A stretch of 64,000 bases of DNA from Actinoplanes sp. NBC_00393 (GCF_036053395.1 NZ_CP107942.1:7334501-7398500); one strand, 5' to 3'; positions 9,064 to 18,116 are shown, counted from the stretch's first letter. Numbers and translations: made by a program. The notes: generated by a model not told the origin, from the letters alone.

Positions 9064-9246
9064 TCAACCGGCCGAAGTGGACGCCGAGGGTGACACGGTC
9101 GCTCTGGTGGTCAGGCCGGCATCCGAGGCCAGCAGGACACTCGCACCCACCACGGCCATGTAGAGCGCGGCGAACAACACGACCAGAAATCCGAGTACGG
9201 CGAGCAGGCGCTTGCGACGACCGGTGGAATCCACGAAAACGGGCAT
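9064..9246 (-). CDS. Small single-pass membrane protein
   Basis: Hypothetical 60-residue protein. A short N-terminus with a basic STGRRKRLL stretch precedes one hydrophobic helix (about residues 13-40, LAVLGFLVVLFAALYMAVVGA) and a Ser/Thr-rich tail, predicted to lie outside the cell. It follows the capsular glycosyltransferase gene on the same strand after 58 bases and may be co-transcribed. I do not recognise a family. Confidence 0.55.
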   Translation of the reverse strand: MPVFVDSTGRRKRLLAVLGFLVVLFAALYMAVVGASVLLASDAGLTTRATVSPSASTSAG

Positions 9247-9304
9247 GCCGCCAACCTTAGGAATCCACCCTACGAATCCCGTGGGCCGATCCTGTGGAAA
9301 CGGA

Positions 9305-11266
9305 TCAAGGCAGGTCGCCCCGGATGACGCGGGCCAGGTACGACTCGCTGCGCAACTCCCCCTCCGGATAGCGGTGACGCAGCTTGTGCGCGAACGCACC
9401 CTCCCGGATCGTCTGGAACATGTCCGGGTCGTACGGCTGGAACATCACGCGCTGCAGAGCGTGCGGCGGTTTCGCGTTCAGCCGCCGCCCGGCGTCCCAC
9501 TCGGCGCGGAACCGCTCGTCCAGGTGATGCAGCATCTCGAAGAGATGGTGGTGCAGGAAGTCGTCGATCAGCTCGCCGCGCAGCTCCCACCAGAGCAGGG
9601 CCGCTGCCCGCCACAGGTGCAGCACGTAACTGTCCGGGCGGGCGGCCAGGAACCAGTTCGAGATGAACGGCCCGGTGTAGTTGAAGGCGAAGGCACCTCC
9701 CTGCGCGAGGGCGGCGTCGATCCGCGGGCGCAGCGGCTCGGAGACGTAGCACGTCGCCTCCACCCAGATCCCGCCGAACTTCTCCAGCAGCAGCATCCGC
9801 AGCAGGTCGGAGAAGCGCGCCCGGTCGCCGTCGAGCCGGGCCACCAGGTCCTCCGGCACGTCGACGTACGCGCCGACGTTCGCGTCGCTGAGCTCGTGCA
9901 CCCGGGCGCCCGGATTGTTGGCCTTCAGCGCGGCCAGGCAGGCCCGCACCACCGGCGGCACGGACCCGAAACCCTGCGCCCAGTAGATGAAGATCGGCTG
10001 GTCGAAGGTGCTGGCGATCGGCGCGGCCAGGCGCTGCTCGGCCTGCACCCGAATCTGCTCCAGGTGTTCGCCGACGAAGACGCCCAGGTCCCGCCGGGCG
10101 CCGAAGTGCCTGGCGTCGAGGTCGAGCACGGCCGGACCGTCGAACGGCAGCTTGACGTCGTGCTCCAGGGCCGCGGCCGCGACCCGTTTGCTGTCCTCGA
10201 AGCGCCGCAGCCGGTCGTACGCGGACGCCAGCGCGTACCCCCGCTCGTACGCCTCCGGCCGCTTGGCCACCGCCTCGCGCAACAGCTTCTCGGCGCTCTC
10301 CCCGTCCCCCTCGGCCAGCGCGAGCCGGCCCAGCTCGTACGCCGCCGCCCCGTCCGGATCGCCGGCCTTGACGACCCGGCGCAGCACCTTGACCGCGGCC
10401 TGCTCCTGCCCCTCGGCCAGCGCGATCCGAGCCGCCGCCAACCGGTCCCCGCCAAGGTGTCTCTGCAGGTGACGAACCTCGTCCCCGGCACCGGCCCGGG
10501 CCAGCCGGACGGCCTCCGCGGCGATCTCCGCCGGCGTGGCAGCGGCGTCCACCCGCAACGTCCGGCGCGACGGCGACGCGTTCGGCTCGCCGGTCCACTC
10601 GTGGGTGTGGAAGAGATCGTCCGGCGTGGACCCGTCGAAGTGGTCGACCGGCGCCGCGGTCTCGGTGAGCGCGAAGTCGTACCAGTGCACTGTCCCGCCG
10701 CCGCGGGCCATGCCGCTGTGCAGGCTGATCCAGGCGCTGGTGGCCGTGGCCGGGACCGTGAAGGTCACGCTGATCCGGTGGTGGCCGTACTCGTTGCGGG
10801 CCGGCGGCGACGGCTTGAGGGCGCGCCGGGCGCCCTGGGTGACGCAACCCGGCGCCAGCCGCAGCGCGGCCGGATGCAGCGCGCCGGTCAGCGGCGCGGG
10901 CAGGAAGACCGAGACGCCGGCGGTGTACGTCGCCCCGGCGCGCATCCCGAGCCGCATCGCACCGGGCGCCTCGTAGCCACCGGGCGCGATGAACGTGTCG
11001 TTGGTCCGCCCGACCCCCTCGACCCGGGCGCCGGACACACCGGGCCGGCCGGGGACCTCGGCCAGCTCGCACGAGTTGTGGGCGTGCACGTGCACCCCGC
11101 CGGCCTCGAAGGGCCGGTCCAGCGGACCGCGGAATCCGGGGTCCGGCACCAGGTTGAGCACCGTCGGCGTGGCCGGTGTGGACGGTTGCGGGACCGTCTG
11201 AGGCAGGCTCGTGGCACCGGTCCGGAGCCGGGCCAGTCGGGTCCAGAGGGTGATCGCGCTCGTCAT
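9305..11266 (-). CDS. Jelly-roll/TPR/capsular glycosyltransferase fusion
   Basis: A 653-residue protein with three parts. The N-terminal about 210 residues look like a carbohydrate-binding jelly roll (NLVPDPGFRGPLDRP, GVHVHAHNSCEL, TVPATATSAWISLHSG). The middle (about 225-350) is TPR-like helical repeats: LARAGAGDEVRHL, ALAEGQEQAAVKVLRRV, ALAEGDGESAEKLLREAV. The C-terminal about 260 residues match the Caps_synth glycosyltransferase family, with PIFIYWAQGF, RFSDLLRMLLLEKFGGIWVEATCYV (normally the DxD region), FNYTGPFISNWFLAA and DDFLHHHLFEMLHH. No signal peptide is visible, so it probably acts in the cytoplasm. ATG 11266 has AAGGGA at good spacing; ATG 11272 is too close. Substrate unknown. 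Upstream on the same strand is a Ser/Thr kinase. Confidence 0.75.
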   Translation of the reverse strand: MTSAITLWTRLARLRTGATSLPQTVPQPSTPATPTVLNLVPDPGFRGPLDRPFEAGGVHVHAHNSCELAEVPGRPGVSGARVEGVGRTNDTFIAPGGYEAPGAMRLGMRAGATYTAGVSVFLPAPLTGALHPAALRLAPGCVTQGARRALKPSPPARNEYGHHRISVTFTVPATATSAWISLHSGMARGGGTVHWYDFALTETAAPVDHFDGSTPDDLFHTHEWTGEPNASPSRRTLRVDAAATPAEIAAEAVRLARAGAGDEVRHLQRHLGGDRLAAARIALAEGQEQAAVKVLRRVVKAGDPDGAAAYELGRLALAEGDGESAEKLLREAVAKRPEAYERGYALASAYDRLRRFEDSKRVAAAALEHDVKLPFDGPAVLDLDARHFGARRDLGVFVGEHLEQIRVQAEQRLAAPIASTFDQPIFIYWAQGFGSVPPVVRACLAALKANNPGARVHELSDANVGAYVDVPEDLVARLDGDRARFSDLLRMLLLEKFGGIWVEATCYVSEPLRPRIDAALAQGGAFAFNYTGPFISNWFLAARPDSYVLHLWRAAALLWWELRGELIDDFLHHHLFEMLHHLDERFRAEWDAGRRLNAKPPHALQRVMFQPYDPDMFQTIREGAFAHKLRHRYPEGELRSESYLARVIRGDLP

Positions 11267-11329
11267 CGACATCCCTTCGCACCACGCGTTACGCCGCAGT
11301 CTAACGAGGCCTCGACTCCGCGTGATCCG

Positions 11330-12859
11330 TCACAGCGGCAGCACCACAGCGGAGGGACGGGCGCCGATGCAGGTCACGGTCATCCGGTACCGTGCCAGGT
11401 CGCCTCGGAAGACCACCACCGGGGCCAGCGCCGGTCCGGGGGCGGCCCGTTCCACCACGAAACCCGGCCGCGGTTCCCAGGCCACCAGTTCGGCTTTCCC
11501 GTCGGCGCAGCGCGCCAGGACCGAGCCGCCCGGCGACTCCAGCCGGGTGCCTTCCGGCGGTGCCGAGACGGGCGGGGCCACACTGCCGCCGCTCGGTGCC
11601 GGAGCCGGATCCGAAGGCACCTCCGGCAGCACGAGCGAGGGCATCGGCTCCGGCACCGCCGACGCGCCGCCGCTCATGCCGGGCACGACGCGACCCGGCC
11701 GGACGGTTGCCGCGGCAGTGCGCGTCACGTCCGCCGCACCGGACGCCTTCCTGGTGACGCCGGGTGACGCCGGCGCCAGGTCGCTGATCCCCGCCGAGGC
11801 GCCGCGGTCGCCGTCGCGACCGGACCAGAGGGCCGGCACGGCGATGAGCACGGTCGCCAGCCCGGCGGCGGCCAGCAATTTCTTCCGCTTCCACCAGGGG
11901 GGTACGTCGACCGCACTCGCCTCGACCGGCGCCGGCACGACCGGGACGGTGCTCTCCCGTACCGCCAAATCGGTGCTGGCAGCCTCGGCCGCGTCACCCA
12001 GCGTGCCCGCCACCTCGGCTGCGTCCGGCCGCTCCGCCGGGTCCTTGGCCAGGCACCGGTTGACCAGCGCGGCGATCTCGGCGGGCACGCCGGGCAGCGA
12101 CGGCAGCGGCTCCGGCTCCTGGTAGACGTGCGCGCTGAGCATCTGGGTGGTGGTCTCCGCGCTCCAGGGCGCCACTCCGGCGAGCAGCCGGTAGAGGAGC
12201 ACGCCGAGCGCGTAGATGTCCGAGGCGGGTTCGACGGCGCCGCCGGTCAGGCGTTCCGGGGCGAGGTAGGCCGGGGTGCCGAGCAGCGCGTCTTCGGGCG
12301 AGGCGGGGCCGGCCACCGCGGCGATGCCGAAGTCCACCACCTTCGCCCCACCGGCGGTGACCATGATGTTGGCCAGTTTGATGTCCCGGTGCACCAGGCC
12401 GTCCTCGTGGGCCACGGCGAGCGCGGTGGCGATCTCGCCGCAGATCCGGAAGACCGTGCGCGGCGGAATCCGGCCGCGGGCGACCTTCTGTTGCAATGTC
12501 GGCCCGTTGATCAATTCCATCACCACGTACGGAACCTGCCGGCCGTTCTCGTCGGATTCGCCGAAGTCGTAGATCTGCGCGATGTTCGGGTGCGAAAGGG
12601 TGGCCGCCGCGCGCGCCTCGTGCAGGATCCGGGCCCGGAACCGGGGCTCGCCGGCGTAGTGCCCGGCCAGCACCTTCACCGCGACCGGCCGGTCGAGCAC
12701 CTCGTCGCGGGCACGCCAGACGACGGCCATGCCGCCACGGCCGAGTTCGTTCTCCAAGCGGTACCGGCCACCGAGTTTGCGGTCCTCGTCCACCCGAGGC
12801 AGTTTGCCGAAACGCTCGGGAATTCGCACATCGGCCGGATAGCGAATGCCATTCATCAT
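11330..12859 (-). CDS. Membrane Ser/Thr protein kinase (PknB type)
   Basis: A 509-residue eukaryotic-type kinase. The kinase domain (about residues 30-290) has the P-loop GRGGMAVVW, the lysine in VAVKVL, the catalytic loop HRDIKLANIM, DFGIA and GTPAYLAPERLTGG. A Pro/Val-rich juxtamembrane stretch and one membrane helix (after KRKK, AAAGLATVLIAVPALW) lead to a Pro/Ser/Gly-rich extracellular region ending in a small beta domain with a single Cys. There are no PASTA repeats, unlike PknB itself, so the signal sensed is unknown. The gene is divergent from the CocE-type hydrolase with only about 65 bases between starts, so their promoters overlap. Confidence 0.9.
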   Translation of the reverse strand: MMNGIRYPADVRIPERFGKLPRVDEDRKLGGRYRLENELGRGGMAVVWRARDEVLDRPVAVKVLAGHYAGEPRFRARILHEARAAATLSHPNIAQIYDFGESDENGRQVPYVVMELINGPTLQQKVARGRIPPRTVFRICGEIATALAVAHEDGLVHRDIKLANIMVTAGGAKVVDFGIAAVAGPASPEDALLGTPAYLAPERLTGGAVEPASDIYALGVLLYRLLAGVAPWSAETTTQMLSAHVYQEPEPLPSLPGVPAEIAALVNRCLAKDPAERPDAAEVAGTLGDAAEAASTDLAVRESTVPVVPAPVEASAVDVPPWWKRKKLLAAAGLATVLIAVPALWSGRDGDRGASAGISDLAPASPGVTRKASGAADVTRTAAATVRPGRVVPGMSGGASAVPEPMPSLVLPEVPSDPAPAPSGGSVAPPVSAPPEGTRLESPGGSVLARCADGKAELVAWEPRPGFVVERAAPGPALAPVVVFRGDLARYRMTVTCIGARPSAVVLPL

Positions 12860-12923
12860 TCACATTCCGCCGGGCCCCGGATATCGTCGCCAGACCCGTC
12901 ATCGACCAGCAGGGGGCGAGCTC

Positions 12924-14561
12924 ATGGCGATCTCGAAACGGCAGCGGATGGCCGACCGGGTGCTGAGCCGGGTTCTCGGTCAAACCCCCGCATTGAACGC
13001 ATATACCGTCGAATCGGTACGCACTCCGATGCGCGACGGCACCGTGCTCATCGGAGACCATTTCATCCCCGAGAGCGACGAGCCGCGCGGCACCGTGCTC
13101 ATCCGGACCCCATACGGACGGGGATTCCCCACTTCGGCGCTGAACGGCCGGCTCCTCGCCGCCCGCGGCTATCACGTGCTGATCCAGAGCGTGCGCGGCA
13201 CCTTCGGATCGGGCGGGGAGTTCCGGCCGATGGCCCAGGAGACCGAGGACGGCTTGGACACCGTCGCCTGGCTGCGGGACCAGCCGTGGTTCGACGGCCG
13301 GCTGGCCACCCTCGGCGCCTCGTACCTGGGGTGGGCACAGTGGACGCTGATGCAGGACCCACCGCCGGAGCTGCGCGCCGCGGTGGTCTACGTGGGACCG
13401 CACGACTTCCGACAGGCGGTCTTCGGCACCGGCGCGTTCACCCTCGGCGACTTCCTCGGCTGGAGCGACCAGATCGCCCATCAGGAGGACGGCCCGGGCC
13501 TGCGCCGGCTGCTGACCATGGCGACCGCCCCACGCCGGATCAGCCCCGGCCTGACCGGGCTCCCTCTGCCCGCGGCGGCGGTGCCGGTGCTGCGGGGCCG
13601 CGCGCCCTGGTACCGCGAGTGGCTCTCCCACCCGGACGGCGACGACCCGTGGTGGGAGCCGTACCGGGCCGGGTCGGCGCTGCAGCGCTCCACCGTCCCG
13701 GTGCTGCTGATCGGCGGCTGGCAGGACCTGTTCCTGGACCAGACCCTGGAGCAGTACGCGGCGCTCGAGGCCCGCGGCGTCGACGTGGCCCTGACCGTCG
13801 GCCCGTGGACCCACTTCCAGGTCGCGTTCCAGGCCGCCGGCCAGGTCGCCCGGGAGAGCGTCGCCTGGCTGGACCAGCATCTGAGCGGCGGCGCGTCGGC
13901 CCGCAAGTCACCGGTCCGGGTCTACCGCACCGGCGAGGGCGCCTGGCACGAGCTGCCGTCGTGGCCGCCGCCGGCCGAGCCGGTCACCTTCCACCTGCGG
14001 GCCGACCGCTCGCTGACCACCGCCGCGCCGGGCCGGCCGGAGGGCAGCGCCGCCTTCCGGTACGACCCGGCCGACCCCACCCCGTCGGTGGGCGGCCGGA
14101 CGCTGACCGGCTCGATGGGCGTACGCGACAACCGCCGGCTCGAGTCCCGCGCGGATGTCGCCACGTTCACCACCGACCCGCTGCCCACCGCCGTGGACGT
14201 GGTCGGCGCGCCCGTCCTGGAGCTGGCGATCGACGTCGACAACCCGTACGCCGACGTCTTCGCGAGACTCTGCGACGTCGACCCGCGCGGCCGGTCCCGC
14301 AACTTCTCCGACCAGCATCTCCGCCTCGACCCGTCGGTGCCGGCCGGCCGGTTGCAGCGGCTCAGCCTGACCCTGGACCAGTGCTTCCACCGGTTGCCCG
14401 CCGGTCACCGGCTGCGGCTGCAGATCTCCGGTGGCGCCTTCCCCCGGTTCGCCCGCAACCTCGGCACCCCCGGCGACCCGGCCGAGGGCCGCTATCTGAA
14501 GCCCTCCCTGCACACCCTGCACCTGGCCGGCTCCCGCCTGGACCTCCCGGTGGCCCGCTAG
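12924..14561 (+). CDS. CocE/NonD family (S15) hydrolase
   Basis: Alpha/beta hydrolase of 545 residues, of the X-Pro dipeptidyl-peptidase/cocaine-esterase type. The visible triad is Ser in LATLGASYLGW, Asp in LIGGWQDLF and His in GPWTHF. The C-terminal jelly-roll (from about residue 345) carries TDPLPTAVDVVGAP, SRNFSDQHLRL and LPAGHRLRLQISGGAFPRF, typical of PepX_C. It has no signal peptide, so it is probably cytoplasmic, acting on esters or amides that cannot be predicted. AGGGGGCGAG gives a good ribosome site for ATG 12924. Its TAG stop overlaps the stop of the convergent next gene in the shared CTAG. Confidence 0.9.
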   Translation: MAISKRQRMADRVLSRVLGQTPALNAYTVESVRTPMRDGTVLIGDHFIPESDEPRGTVLIRTPYGRGFPTSALNGRLLAARGYHVLIQSVRGTFGSGGEFRPMAQETEDGLDTVAWLRDQPWFDGRLATLGASYLGWAQWTLMQDPPPELRAAVVYVGPHDFRQAVFGTGAFTLGDFLGWSDQIAHQEDGPGLRRLLTMATAPRRISPGLTGLPLPAAAVPVLRGRAPWYREWLSHPDGDDPWWEPYRAGSALQRSTVPVLLIGGWQDLFLDQTLEQYAALEARGVDVALTVGPWTHFQVAFQAAGQVARESVAWLDQHLSGGASARKSPVRVYRTGEGAWHELPSWPPPAEPVTFHLRADRSLTTAAPGRPEGSAAFRYDPADPTPSVGGRTLTGSMGVRDNRRLESRADVATFTTDPLPTAVDVVGAPVLELAIDVDNPYADVFARLCDVDPRGRSRNFSDQHLRLDPSVPAGRLQRLSLTLDQCFHRLPAGHRLRLQISGGAFPRFARNLGTPGDPAEGRYLKPSLHTLHLAGSRLDLPVAR

Positions 14562-14920
14562 GCAGGGTCCGGCTCGCGCATCCACCACTCGGTGAACTGG
14601 CGGGCCTGTCCGGTGTGGTCCAGCCGGAGGATCCAGAGGTTGCGGAACACCTTGTCGGGATACGTGGTGGTCGCCTCGATCACCGCGAGTTCGTCGGTGA
14701 CGATGAGCGGGTGCCACGCGAAGGTCGTGGTGCCCGGTTCGTCCTGGTGGTCCAGCCAGCCGACGACGATCGCCTCCCGGCCGACCCACGGCGTCGCGTA
14801 CGGCTCGGTGAAGTAGGCGGCGTCGTCGGCGAAGAGGTTCCGGACGTGATCCGGGTCGTTGGACTCCCATGCCCTGCGGTAGTTGTCCACCCAGGCGGTG
14901 ACCGCGTCCAGGTTCGACAT
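14558..14920 (-). CDS. SnoaL/NTF2-like protein
   Basis: Cone-shaped NTF2/SnoaL fold of 120 residues: N-terminal helices ending WESNDPDHVRNLFADDAAYF, then PWVGREAIVVGW, an ATTTYP strand, NLWILRLD and TEWWMREP. Such proteins are ketosteroid-isomerase-like enzymes or ligand-binding domains; the substrate is unknown. The ATG has GAAGGA seven bases upstream. Convergent with the CocE-type gene, sharing four bases at the stops. Confidence 0.8.
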   Translation of the reverse strand: MSNLDAVTAWVDNYRRAWESNDPDHVRNLFADDAAYFTEPYATPWVGREAIVVGWLDHQDEPGTTTFAWHPLIVTDELAVIEATTTYPDKVFRNLWILRLDHTGQARQFTEWWMREPDPA

Positions 14921-14986
14921 CGCGTGTCCTTCCGTCGTCCGCTGCGTACAGACTGCCAGCAAGCGGCCGTAGGTAGGGTCGTCGTC

Positions 14987-15445
14987 ATGACCGAATCCTG
15001 GCGGCATCTGCCCGCTCCGGCCCGGCCGATCGCGGCCGCGGCGACCGCCGCCGTCGACGCTGTCCGGGCCGGCGACGCGGCGGAGCTCGACGATGCCACC
15101 GACCGGCTGGCCGGGCTCGATCCGGCGCAGACCGGGCTGATTCTGGGCACAGTGGTGCGGTTGCTGCTGGAGGACGGGCATCCGGACGGGCTGACCGCCG
15201 ACGACGTGCGGGCCGCGCTGGCGAGTTGCGTACGGTCCTGGCCCGCCGCCGACCCGCAGGTGGTGCTCTGGCTGCTGGCCGGCGCGCTCGGCGTGCTCGA
15301 CGAGGACGGCGCACCGGCCCCCAAACCGGACGCGCTGGCCCGGCAGTCCGCCGTGCTGATCGCCGACCTGCTCAGCGGCCGTCCGGCGGCGCCCTGGCTG
15401 ACCGCTGCTCTGGCTGAGATCGAGCGCACACAGCTGAACGATTAA
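14987..15445 (+). CDS. Hypothetical helical protein
   Basis: Not recognised. A 152-residue Ala/Leu/Asp-rich, probably all-helical soluble protein with no signal peptide or membrane helix (LPAPARPIAAAATAAVDAV, GLILGTVVRLLLEDGHPDG). It is divergent from the SnoaL-like gene (66 bases apart) and ends 40 bases before tetR; the intervening TetR-type operator separates it from that operon. GC-biased third positions and a GTAGG ribosome site support it as real. Confidence 0.6.
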   Translation: MTESWRHLPAPARPIAAAATAAVDAVRAGDAAELDDATDRLAGLDPAQTGLILGTVVRLLLEDGHPDGLTADDVRAALASCVRSWPAADPQVVLWLLAGALGVLDEDGAPAPKPDALARQSAVLIADLLSGRPAAPWLTAALAEIERTQLND

Positions 15446-15449
15446 AACT

Positions 15450-15464
15450 TTGCAGAAACTGCAA
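15450..15464. promoter_or_regulatory. Probable TetR operator
   Basis: A perfect inverted repeat TTGCAG-AAA-CTGCAA sits 21 bases before the tetR GTG, in an AT-richer pocket (ATTAAAACTTTG). The position is right for autorepression of the tetR-MFS operon. Confidence 0.7.
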
Positions 15465-15485
15465 GATCGCGCGTAGCCTCGCCGG

Positions 15486-16118
15486 GTGCCCACCCCCGAG
15501 CGCCCGGCCGGCCTGCGCGAGACCAAACGCCGGCAGACCCGCCTCGCCCTGATCAGCGCCGCGCTCCGGCTGGTCGACGAGCGGGGCGCCGACCGGGTCA
15601 CGGTCGACGAGATCAGCACGCTCGCCGAGGTGTCGCCGCGGACCTTCTTCAACTACTTCCCCACCAAGGAGGACGCCCTCGTCGGCGATCCGCTGGAGGG
15701 GTGCACCGACATCACGCAGCAGCTGCTGGCCGTACCGGGCGGCACCCACCTGCTGGACGCCCTCCTGGCGGCCCTCGCCCCGGCGATGCGCCAGATCCAG
15801 GAGGACCGGGCGCTCTGGCTGCTCCGGATGCGGGTGATCAGCAACAATCCGCAGCTCATGCCTCTGCTGATCGCCGCCGCGGCGACCGCCGAGCGGGAGC
15901 TGACCGAGGCGATCGCCCGGCGTACCGGGCTGGCCCTTGATCATCCGTTTCCGCCGCTCGCCGCCGCGGTCGCCAACGCCGCGCTGCGCGTCGCGGTGAT
16001 GCGCTGGGCCGCCGACGAGACCGAGCGGCTGCTCTCCGACCACACCCGCGAGGCCTTCGGCACGGTCGCCGAGGGACTCGTCGCCCCTGACAGCACGAGC
16101 GAGGACTCCGCCGCATGA
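15486..16118 (+). CDS. TetR-family repressor
   Basis: A 210-residue regulator. The N-terminal helix-turn-helix (about residues 15-62) is typical: TRLALISAALRLVDERGADRVTVDEI followed by VSPRTFFNYFPTKEDAL. The C-terminal ligand domain resembles the MftR type (RALWLLRMRVISNNPQL). The GTG start follows the probable operator. Its stop overlaps the start of the MFS exporter (ATGA), so it very likely represses this efflux operon and is relieved by a substrate of the pump. Confidence 0.92.
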   Translation: MPTPERPAGLRETKRRQTRLALISAALRLVDERGADRVTVDEISTLAEVSPRTFFNYFPTKEDALVGDPLEGCTDITQQLLAVPGGTHLLDALLAALAPAMRQIQEDRALWLLRMRVISNNPQLMPLLIAAAATAERELTEAIARRTGLALDHPFPPLAAAVANAALRVAVMRWAADETERLLSDHTREAFGTVAEGLVAPDSTSEDSAA

Positions 16119-17692
16119 CCACCACCCCCGAAACACCGCCCGCACCGGACGCCGAGTCGTCCGGCCGGATGTCGCACCGCGAGGTGATCCAGGCCCTCTC
16201 CGGCCTGATGCTCGGCATGTTCGTGAGCATCCTGGCCTCCACCGTGGTGGCCAACGCCCTGCCCCGGATCATCGCCGACCTCAACGGCAGCCAGTCGGTC
16301 TACACCTGGATCGTCACCACCGAACTGCTCGCCATGACGGCCACCGTCCCGCTCTGGGGCAAGATGGCCGACCTCTACAGCAAGAAACTGCTGATCCAGC
16401 TCTCGCTCGGCCTCTTCGTGCTCGGCTCACTGGTCGCCGGCCTCACGCCGAACGTGGAGGTTCTGCTGGTCAGCCGGGTCATCCAGGGCGTCGGCGCGGG
16501 CGGCATGACCGCGCTCGCGATGATCGTGATGGCCGCGATGATCCCGCCGCGGGAACTCGGCCGCTACTCCGGCATGTTCGGCGCGGTCTTCGGCGTCGGC
16601 ACCATCGCCGGCCCGCTGATCGGCGGCGTCCTGGTCGACACCTCCTGGCTGGGCTGGCGCTGGTGCTTCCTGATCGGCGTGCCGTTCTCGGTGATCGCCA
16701 TCGCGCTGCTGCAGAAGACCCTGCACCTGCCGGTGGTCCGCCGCGAGGTGAGCATCGACTGGCTGGGCGCGCTGCTGATCACCGCCGGGGTGAGCACCCT
16801 GCTGATCTGGTCGACCCTGGCGGGCGAGCACTTCGACTGGGCGTCCTGGCAGACCGCGGCCATGGTGGCCGGCGGTCTGGTGCTGCTCGCGCTGGCCGTG
16901 CTGGTCGAGTCCAAGGCCAAGGAGCCGATCATCCCGCTCGGCATCTTCCGGCACCGCACCGTCACCCTCGCGATCGTCGCCAGCGTGCTGGTCGGTGTGG
17001 CGATGTTCGGCGGCACGGTCTTCCTGTCGCAGTACTTCCAGATCTCGCTCGGCAAGTCGCCGACCGTCGCCGGCCTGATGGGTCTGCCGATGGTCTTCGG
17101 TCTGCTGATCTCCTCCACCGTCGCCGGCGCGCTCATCACCAAGCACGGCCGGTGGAAGGCGTACCTGGTGGCCGGCTCGGTCGTGATGACCGCCGGGATG
17201 CTGCTGCTGAGCACGATCGGGGCCACGACCAGCGTGGTGGTGCTCTCGGTCTACATGGCCGTGCTGGGCATCGGGGTCGGCCTGCTGATGCAGAACCTGG
17301 TCCTCGCCGCGCAGAACGACGTGCCCGCGGCCGAGCTCGGCGCCACCACCTCGGCGCTGACCTTCTTCCGCAGCATGGGCGGTTCGATCGGCGTCAGCGC
17401 GCTCGGTGCGGTCCTGGCCAGCCGGGTCACCTCGCTGTTCAGCGAGAAGTTCGGCACGGCCGCCTCCGGCGGCACCGCACAGGTCCCGGATCTGGAAACG
17501 CTTCCGCCCGAGGTGCTCACCGTGGTCAAGGAGATCTACGGTACGGCCACCGCCGACCTGTTCATGGTCGGTGCGCCGATCGCGTTCCTGGCGGTGATCG
17601 CGGTGCTCTTCATCAAGGAGAAGCCGCTGTCCACGCTCTCCGGCGACGAACGACGCGCCCAGGAGGAAGCGGCAGCCCTCGCCGCGCACTGA
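16115..17692 (+). CDS. DHA2-type MFS drug exporter (14 TMS)
   Basis: A 525-residue major facilitator antiporter of the DHA2 (EmrB/QacA) class with about 14 hydrophobic helices. The motif A region reads GKMADLYSKK, and the motif C-like antiporter signature lies in GAVFGVGTIAGPLIGGVLVD. The C-terminal loop before the last helix (about residues 445-480) is large and hydrophilic. Co-transcribed with tetR. Expected to export hydrophobic toxic compounds by proton antiport; the specificity is not predictable. Confidence 0.92.
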   Translation: MTTTPETPPAPDAESSGRMSHREVIQALSGLMLGMFVSILASTVVANALPRIIADLNGSQSVYTWIVTTELLAMTATVPLWGKMADLYSKKLLIQLSLGLFVLGSLVAGLTPNVEVLLVSRVIQGVGAGGMTALAMIVMAAMIPPRELGRYSGMFGAVFGVGTIAGPLIGGVLVDTSWLGWRWCFLIGVPFSVIAIALLQKTLHLPVVRREVSIDWLGALLITAGVSTLLIWSTLAGEHFDWASWQTAAMVAGGLVLLALAVLVESKAKEPIIPLGIFRHRTVTLAIVASVLVGVAMFGGTVFLSQYFQISLGKSPTVAGLMGLPMVFGLLISSTVAGALITKHGRWKAYLVAGSVVMTAGMLLLSTIGATTSVVVLSVYMAVLGIGVGLLMQNLVLAAQNDVPAAELGATTSALTFFRSMGGSIGVSALGAVLASRVTSLFSEKFGTAASGGTAQVPDLETLPPEVLTVVKEIYGTATADLFMVGAPIAFLAVIAVLFIKEKPLSTLSGDERRAQEEAAALAAH

Positions 17693-17701
17693 CCCTCGAG
17701 A

Positions 17702-17737
17702 CGGTGCCGGACGGTCATTATCGGACGTCCGGCACCG
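17702..17737. terminator. Terminator between MFS and STAS genes
   Basis: Perfect 11-bp stem CGGTGCCGGAC (17702-17712) / GTCCGGCACCG (17727-17737) with a 14-base AT-containing loop, between two convergent genes. Probably works in both directions. Confidence 0.7.
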
Positions 17738-17759
17738 CTCAGACGGGTGAAAACCGGGC

Positions 17760-18116
17760 TCAGGACGGGCGCAGGCCCACCGAGGTCCGCGGTGACGGCG
17801 GCTCGGCGCACCCGAGCAGGCCGACCAGCCCGGAGACCCAGAGCTGCCGGTAGACCGTGGCGCTGGGGTGGCTCACCACAAGCTTCACGCCGCTCGCCGC
17901 GGCGGTGTGGAAGCAGGCCACCAGGATGCCGATCCCGATGCTGTCGATCAGCATGACCCGCTGGAGATCCAGACAGATCTTGCTCGGTGTCATGCTGGTC
18001 AGAACGTCATTGACGGCATCCCTCATGACGTGAGCGTTGTCGAGATCGATCTCACCGCTGGGTGCGATCTCGACAGTGCCGTCGGCCAGCTGGCGGGTCG
18101 TGATCGGCAGATACAC
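17760..18116 (-). CDS. STAS-domain anti-sigma factor antagonist
   Basis: A 118-residue SpoIIAA/RsbV-like protein: PSGEIDLDNAHVMRDAVND, a KICLDLQRVMLIDSIGIGILV strand-helix unit with the Ser expected to be phosphorylated in LIDSIGIG, and GVKLVVSHPSATVYRQLW. Such proteins release sigma factors from anti-sigma kinases by partner switching. No kinase or sigma gene is adjacent, so its partner must be elsewhere. The GTG at 18116 has GGAAGAGGG just upstream; an earlier GTG (18227) would add a basic, non-homologous tail. Confidence 0.85.
   Translation of the reverse strand: MYLPITTRQLADGTVEIAPSGEIDLDNAHVMRDAVNDVLTSMTPSKICLDLQRVMLIDSIGIGILVACFHTAAASGVKLVVSHPSATVYRQLWVSGLVGLLGCAEPPSPRTSVGLRPS

Noticed and set aside
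9212..11767. Long plus-strand open frame over the glycosyltransferase and kinase genes
   Set aside because: Arg/Pro/Gly/Gln-rich composition typical of a GC-driven shadow; the minus strand carries the recognisable domains.
14558..14561. Shared CTAG carrying the stops of two convergent genes
   Set aside because: Curious, but a compact convergent gene end is not functional evidence of anything further.
12128..14986. Upstream extension of the hypothetical gene at 14987
   Set aside because: The open frame passes through the kinase and CocE-type genes with shadow composition; only the part from ATG 14987 has protein-like sequence and a ribosome site.
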